DNA of 9,871 nt from Candidatus Albibeggiatoa sp. nov. BB20 (GTDB taxonomy: Bacteria; Pseudomonadota; Gammaproteobacteria; Beggiatoales; Beggiatoaceae): the NCBI GenBank assembly GCA_016744725.1, contig JADGDW010000164.1, forward strand, positions 1 through 9,871, in the 5' to 3' direction. Of this stretch, positions 7,301-9,871 are shown one piece after another. The notes under the pieces are model-generated. The model did no database searches. It saw only the letters and a list, made by a program, of their open reading frames with translations, and was not told the origin of the DNA. A program made the position numbers and the translations under genes. Every line of letters starts with the position of its first letter. Position 1 is the first letter of the stretch.

Positions 7301-8857
7301 GAGATTCACATCTGCCGCCAAACCATCCGCCCATTTGACAAACGCTTTACCCGAAATTTTACCTGTAAGAATATCGGCTTCTAACGTATTCACATCGGCT
7401 TGGGTTTTATCACCCGTTGCTTTAACTAACCATTTGCCTTTAGGAATATCTTTGCCTGCCACATCGGCATTTAACGTTACATCATAATCATCGGCACTAC
7501 CTGTTAAATTTAGCGTTCCTTGTTTGGCATTGACTAAAATATCTTTTCCTTTCAATGGCCAGCGTAGATTTTGAAAATTCATTTTGACATCTAAATCTTT
7601 GCCGCCGTCTTCAATTGAACCTGTACCCGTTGCCGTGACTTTGGTATTAATTTGTGGAATCATCACTGCCAATTGTTCAAGGTTAAATGCTTTATCCTGT
7701 AATTTCGCCACCACTTCGGTATCAATAAATAAACCATCGGGCATATCTTTCCAAAATGGTTTTATGTCGATGTGTTCGGTTTTCAATTTAATATCGCCTG
7801 CTAATTCACCCACCCATTTGATAAAGCCGACACCCGAAATTTTACCCGTCAGAATATCTGCTTCTAAGGTCTCAATATTGGCTTGGGTTTTATCGCCTTT
7901 GGCTGCGACTTCCCATTTTCCTTGTGGAATATCTTTGCCTGTGACATCTGCGTTGAGCGTGACTTGGTAGTTTTCTAAATCGCCTGAGGCAGTGATTTTC
8001 CCATCTCGTGCATCAACAATAATTTCTTTAGAATCAAATGGATATTGAATTTTTACCCAATCAATGTCCGCATTCCAAGTTAACGCACCGAGTAAATCAT
8101 TCGCTACCGCTTGTAAGTTGATTGCAGCAGGTTGCGCCAACGCATGAGTGACAGTTAATTTTTTAGTATCACCCGCAATTTCCGTATGACCTGATAACGG
8201 TGGCACTTTATCAATATTGGCTGTCCAATCCGCGTTTAGATTTAATGGATGTGGAGTGGTTAATTGTGCATCACCTTGGGCATTGACGGTAAATAATGGC
8301 GCGTCAACTGTGAGTTTTTTTAGTTCAAATTTTTCGATTAATTGGGCTTGTAATTGACTGCTGTTAATCACAAAGGGTTCGCCATCGCCTGTTTGTACCG
8401 CGACTTGATTGATTTGCACGTCGTCAATAATAATCTTAATCGGGAGTTTTATATCTGGAATACTGGGCGGCTCGGAGGATTTGGGTTTATCTTCTTTAGC
8501 TGGTTTTTCAGCAGGTTGAGGTAATTTCACATCAACTCCCGTCACATGCAATTGTTTAATGTGTGCGGTTCGGGAAAATAAGGCTTTTGGATTCCAGCTT
8601 AATAATAAGTCTTCAACTTTGGCATTGACGGTATTTTCTTGGTCATAGCTGAGATTGGTTAGATGTAATTCGCTGAGTAATGTACCTTGTACTTGTTCAA
8701 TTTCTAATGTTCCGGGTGCGTATTTTTTACCTTGCGCCACCAAAAAATTAACCCCTGATTCTGTGCCCAATAGCCATGTTAAACTCGCACCGATAAGGAC
8801 AACCAGTAATAAGCTGAAAAATAAAAGATATTTAATAATTTTGAATAATAATTTCAT
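4325..8857 (-). CDS. tamB: TamB-like translocation and assembly module protein (AsmA-like, DUF490)
   Basis: A complete 1510-residue inner-membrane-anchored periplasmic protein of the TamB family. These proteins form a long beta-groove between the two membranes and take part in outer-membrane assembly and phospholipid transport. Residues 8-30 form an uncleaved N-terminal membrane helix, followed by the family pattern LLGTESGVNFL and PGTLEIEQVQGTLL. The middle is repetitive beta-strand sequence, with a Pro/Lys-rich stretch at 113-133 and another at 1244-1258. The C-terminal TamB domain (about 1259-1510) contains GRYKAYGQDL (1311-1320), LSYIVLGRP (1390-1398) and a closing KMRYQLTKRW and SGVDFNYTLER, as expected for the family. 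Cys935 and Cys944 are the only cysteines I see. E. coli TamB is about 1259 residues, and much of the excess here is a 161-residue tandem duplication at 269-590. The ATG at 8857 has no strong Shine-Dalgarno, but the membrane helix begins right after it. The usual partner tamA is not upstream; a receptor gene is. YhdP/YdbH-like AsmA paralogues are alternatives, but the C-terminus favours TamB. Confidence 0.93.
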   Translation of the reverse strand: MKLLFKIIKYLLFFSLLLVVLIGASLTWLLGTESGVNFLVAQGKKYAPGTLEIEQVQGTLLSELHLTNLSYDQENTVNAKVEDLLLSWNPKALFSRTAHIKQLHVTGVDVKLPQPAEKPAKEDKPKSSEPPSIPDIKLPIKIIIDDVQINQVAVQTGDGEPFVINSSQLQAQLIEKFELKKLTVDAPLFTVNAQGDAQLTTPHPLNLNADWTANIDKVPPLSGHTEIAGDTKKLTVTHALAQPAAINLQAVANDLLGALTWNADIDWVKIQYPFDSKEIIVDARDGKITASGDLENYQVTLNADVTGKDIPQGKWEVAAKGDKTQANIETLEADILTGKISGVGFIKWVGELAGDIKLKTEHIDIKPFWKDMPDGLFIDTEVVAKLQDKAFNLEQLAVMIPQINTKVTATGTGSIEDGGKDLDVKMNFQNLRWPLKGKDILVNAKQGTLNLTGSADDYDVTLNADVAGKDIPKGKWLVKATGDKTQADVNTLEADILTGKISGKAFVKWADGLAADVNLSTKHIDIKPFWKDMPKGLFIDSTVVAKLKDQKFNLQQLAVMIPKIKTKVSATGTGSIEDGGKDLDVKLKWENLRWPLAGNELLAQVKQGEVDLTGSAKAYNLKLNTDVSGKDIPKSQIQLAGKGSLEKIDIKKLTVNTLDGVVNLLGKVEWKPQVKWDIKIAGKDINPAKQWKDLDGNIGLDLAAKGQLSDKGVQTVVNINGIKGTFRKYPLDLQAQAKVDGQRYEIKKLDFKSGKTHLTANGVVDKKIKLDWALDAPNLNTLLPQAKGSIKGKGQVLGALDKPHVIAKLNANQLQYEDNKVQSLKIDADVDLDGGKTLRLDVLAENIQQAGKQLLKQATINTTGSMKNHLLTAKVETPEQDVLLKLKGGFDIDKTQWKGKIQQLDADTGVVGVWKTARATNLTASPEKADLGQLCLQQDKAQICTQANWKAEGDTKAQIELKTIPLAIAKQFFPPDLDLTGDVKGKINAQLLKNGQIRSDVNIGITPGELTTLLAGEKEVFKHQGGKLELDIKRSGLVANLVLDLLEQSHIKADVKMPKFNSLKISDNQRINAQINAKFGDISILPTFVEQAENVQGEVLMQANVKGTIKKPQINGELKVVDGAADLPDFGLELRDLNVTVKDDGKDKLDIYAGLTSGDGKLELTGDAFLPIGRDWAADLKLKGENFTAIDQTEVYALISPDMTITANPKKLHVAGTVTIPTAHITPPEASASAVKVTKDIVIVNPKNPKPEPKPKSKGGLEVSSNVTVILGDDVQFDGLGFKSNFGGNLTVNSEGSQLPVGTGEIKILNGRYKAYGQDLHIDDGRVLYSGGRLENPGLDIRAYRKITRDVVVNGARSDNVVAGVYINGTAQNPKIDLYSKPSLDQSNILSYIVLGRPANEAASGGKGAQAALLAAASTLPLKEGDGIMKDLGNNFGLDEAGISTEDGIEDAALTLGKYLTPDLYVSYGVGLFDAENILKMRYQLTKRWVIETSQSGSDSGVDFNYTLER
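6938..8053 (-). repeat. 483-bp in-frame tandem repeat inside tamB (2 full copies plus a partial third)
   Basis: Residues 269-429 (copy A, 7571-8053) and 430-590 (copy B, 7088-7570) align without gaps at an offset of exactly 161 residues. Shared blocks include GKDIP.GKW, LEADILTGKISG, HIDIKPFWKDMP.GLFID, QLAVMIP and GTGSIEDGGKDLDVK. A third, partial copy starts at residue 591 with NLRWPLAG and continues through LTGSA and GKDIPKS before diverging near residue 640. At the DNA level, about 35 consecutive bases starting at 7101 and 7584 are identical, exactly 483 bp apart. Confidence 0.9.
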
Positions 8858-8891
8858 AGTGTTTCACAATTAAGGTCTGTTGTGAGGCACT

Positions 8892-8897
8892 ATTATA
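8892..8897 (-). promoter_or_regulatory. candidate -10 box for tamB
   Basis: A perfect minus-strand TATAAT lies 35 bases upstream of the tamB ATG, giving a leader of about 28 nt if used. No good -35 hexamer is seen at 15-18 bases spacing (the sequence there is near ACTAGTCC). The promoter would therefore depend on an activator or be weak. The call rests on the -10 alone. Confidence 0.4.
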
Positions 8898-8993
8898 TAG
8901 ACTTACGAAAAATGGACTAGTCTGAGTAGTGGAAATTATTGGGTTGTAGTTTTGACCATCACACAAAAAGCCTTCTAGTTGGTAATTCAGCTT

Positions 8994-9065
8994 TGACGCT
9001 CTGTGTCATTAACCATCTATGACGCGGAACGTCTGCACTGCATTCCAACAAAGATCGTTGGAACG
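8994..9065. repeat. cluster of three small hairpins (degenerate dispersed repeat)
   Basis: Three adjacent inverted repeats fill the gap between the truncated receptor and tamB. They are TGACGC/GTGTCA (8994-9008), GACG/CGTC (9021-9033) and TTCCAAC/GTTGGAA around a 7-base loop (9043-9063). On the minus strand the sequence begins CGTTCCAACGATC and later has GACGTTCCGCGTC. This resembles the CGTTCCCACGCTC and GACGCTCCGCGTC multi-hairpin repeats that I recall as common between genes in many proteobacteria. Lying just past the receptor stop, it could help end that transcript, but no T-run follows. The repeat-family assignment is from memory. Confidence 0.5.
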
Positions 9066-9083
9066 AGACAAAAATCATACTCA

Positions 9084-9871
9084 TTATTTGAAGTGATACT
9101 GCAGTTCAAGAAAATAATTGCGCCCTTCTAACGGTAAATCATTTGGTAATCCTGCAATATTCGCTGTTTCAGAAAAACTTGTTGGTTCACGTGCATCAAT
9201 ACCAAAGGCATTGTGGATACCTAGACTTACTTTCCATTTCTGATTTGGCATATAGTGCAATGTCATATTTGTTAACCAATAATCATCGATAGCAGGTCTT
9301 TGATCGAGCTTGCCACGTTGACGATTCATTACACCATCGAGCTGTAAATTAAAATACCAATGCGGTATAAATTCCCAATCAGTATGTAAATAAAATTGAT
9401 AATAAGGAATTTGTGGTAGTTTATATCCCCGAGTTTTAGTCTCTTGTATCGCAAAATTAGCCAAAATATGCCAACGTGGAGAAGGCTGCCAATTTAACTC
9501 TATTTCGCTACCATGCCCTTTTTGAGAGTCACTATTGATAGCGCTACGAGTGATATCTTCACGCGGGTCTGGACGATAACGAATTAAATCATCTAATTCA
9601 TAATAAAAAGTGGTCGCACTCAAGTGCAATGTGGGTGATAACTGATAGTAAAAGCCTAATTCCCATGACTCCATTGTTTCTGGATTAAGATTTGGATTGC
9701 CATACGCAATGGGGTTATGAATATTATACAATTCACTCAATGCAGGGGAACGGAAAGCCCGCCCGTACAATAGCTTGGTTGTTAATTGTTCTGTTGTGTG
9801 CCAAACCAGACCCAAACGTGGGTTTAATGTGCCACCAAAGTCAGAATAATGATCATAACGAACTCCAGAAG
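9084..9871 (-). CDS. TonB-dependent outer-membrane receptor, C-terminal part (runs off the right edge)
   Basis: The reading frame stays open to the window edge, so only the last 261 residues are seen. A TTG at 9815 is not the start, because coding sequence continues upstream as SGVRYDHYSDFGGTLNPR. The visible part is the distal half of a TonB-dependent receptor barrel. It has the hallmark NPRLGLVW, then YGRAFRSPALSELY, then GNPNLNPETMESWELGFYY, and alternating amphipathic strands to the end. The signal peptide, TonB box and plug lie outside the window. The C-terminus is ELQYHFK, with the usual terminal Phe one residue in from the end, which is slightly atypical. It shares the generic NPR.GLV barrel motif with the receptor at 542-2758, but the remaining sequence differs, so they are not recent duplicates. 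The stop is followed by a hairpin cluster, then tamB 226 bp away. The BtuB/FepA-like style does not reveal the ligand. Confidence 0.92.
   Translation of the reverse strand, partial: SGVRYDHYSDFGGTLNPRLGLVWHTTEQLTTKLLYGRAFRSPALSELYNIHNPIAYGNPNLNPETMESWELGFYYQLSPTLHLSATTFYYELDDLIRYRPDPREDITRSAINSDSQKGHGSEIELNWQPSPRWHILANFAIQETKTRGYKLPQIPYYQFYLHTDWEFIPHWYFNLQLDGVMNRQRGKLDQRPAIDDYWLTNMTLHYMPNQKWKVSLGIHNAFGIDAREPTSFSETANIAGLPNDLPLEGRNYFLELQYHFK

Noticed and set aside
7008..7970. Long plus-strand open frames opposite tamB (159 and 128 codons)
   Set aside because: They lie wholly antisense to a clear TamB coding sequence and resemble each other only because they sit over the two copies of the tandem repeat. 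They show no domain or start signal.
9084..9815. TTG at 9815 as the true start of a 243-residue protein
   Set aside because: The frame stays open to the window edge and upstream residues (RYDHYSDFGGTLNPR) match the receptor barrel, so the gene is simply cut by the window.

Overview
This AT-rich window (by eye roughly 40% GC) carries envelope genes of a Gram-negative bacterium. Two TonB-dependent outer-membrane receptors and a TamB-type AsmA-like protein require an outer membrane. Their style, together with the dispersed short palindromes, suggests a gammaproteobacterium, possibly a Beggiatoa/Thiothrix-like lineage. The lineage is a guess from pattern memory, not a demonstrated assignment.

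Layout: all four substantial genes read on the minus strand. In transcription order (right to left) they are: the 3' part of a TonB-dependent receptor that enters from the right edge (9084-9871); a 226-bp gap with a degenerate hairpin cluster and a -10 box; a 1510-residue TamB homologue (4325-8857); a 489-bp gap with several inverted repeats and a candidate promoter; a secreted MORN-repeat protein (2825-3835); and, 66 bp further on, a complete TonB-dependent receptor (542-2758). The left 541 bp hold no intact gene. They contain a broken plus-strand transposase zinc-ribbon fragment and several palindromes, and look like an insertion-sequence graveyard.

How the genes may work together: the MORN gene and the 542-2758 receptor are co-directional and closely spaced, so they are probably one transcription unit. 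That would place an exported repeat protein beside an outer-membrane transporter, but the substrate is not readable from the sequence. TamB homologues span the periplasm and help build or lipidate the outer membrane. This copy is longer than the E. coli protein and contains a 161-residue in-frame tandem duplication. It also lacks the usual tamA neighbour on its upstream side. The main points of interest are the two independent cases of modular internal duplication (MORN blocks and TamB units), the MORN-receptor pairing, and the structured intergenic DNA between tamB and the MORN gene.
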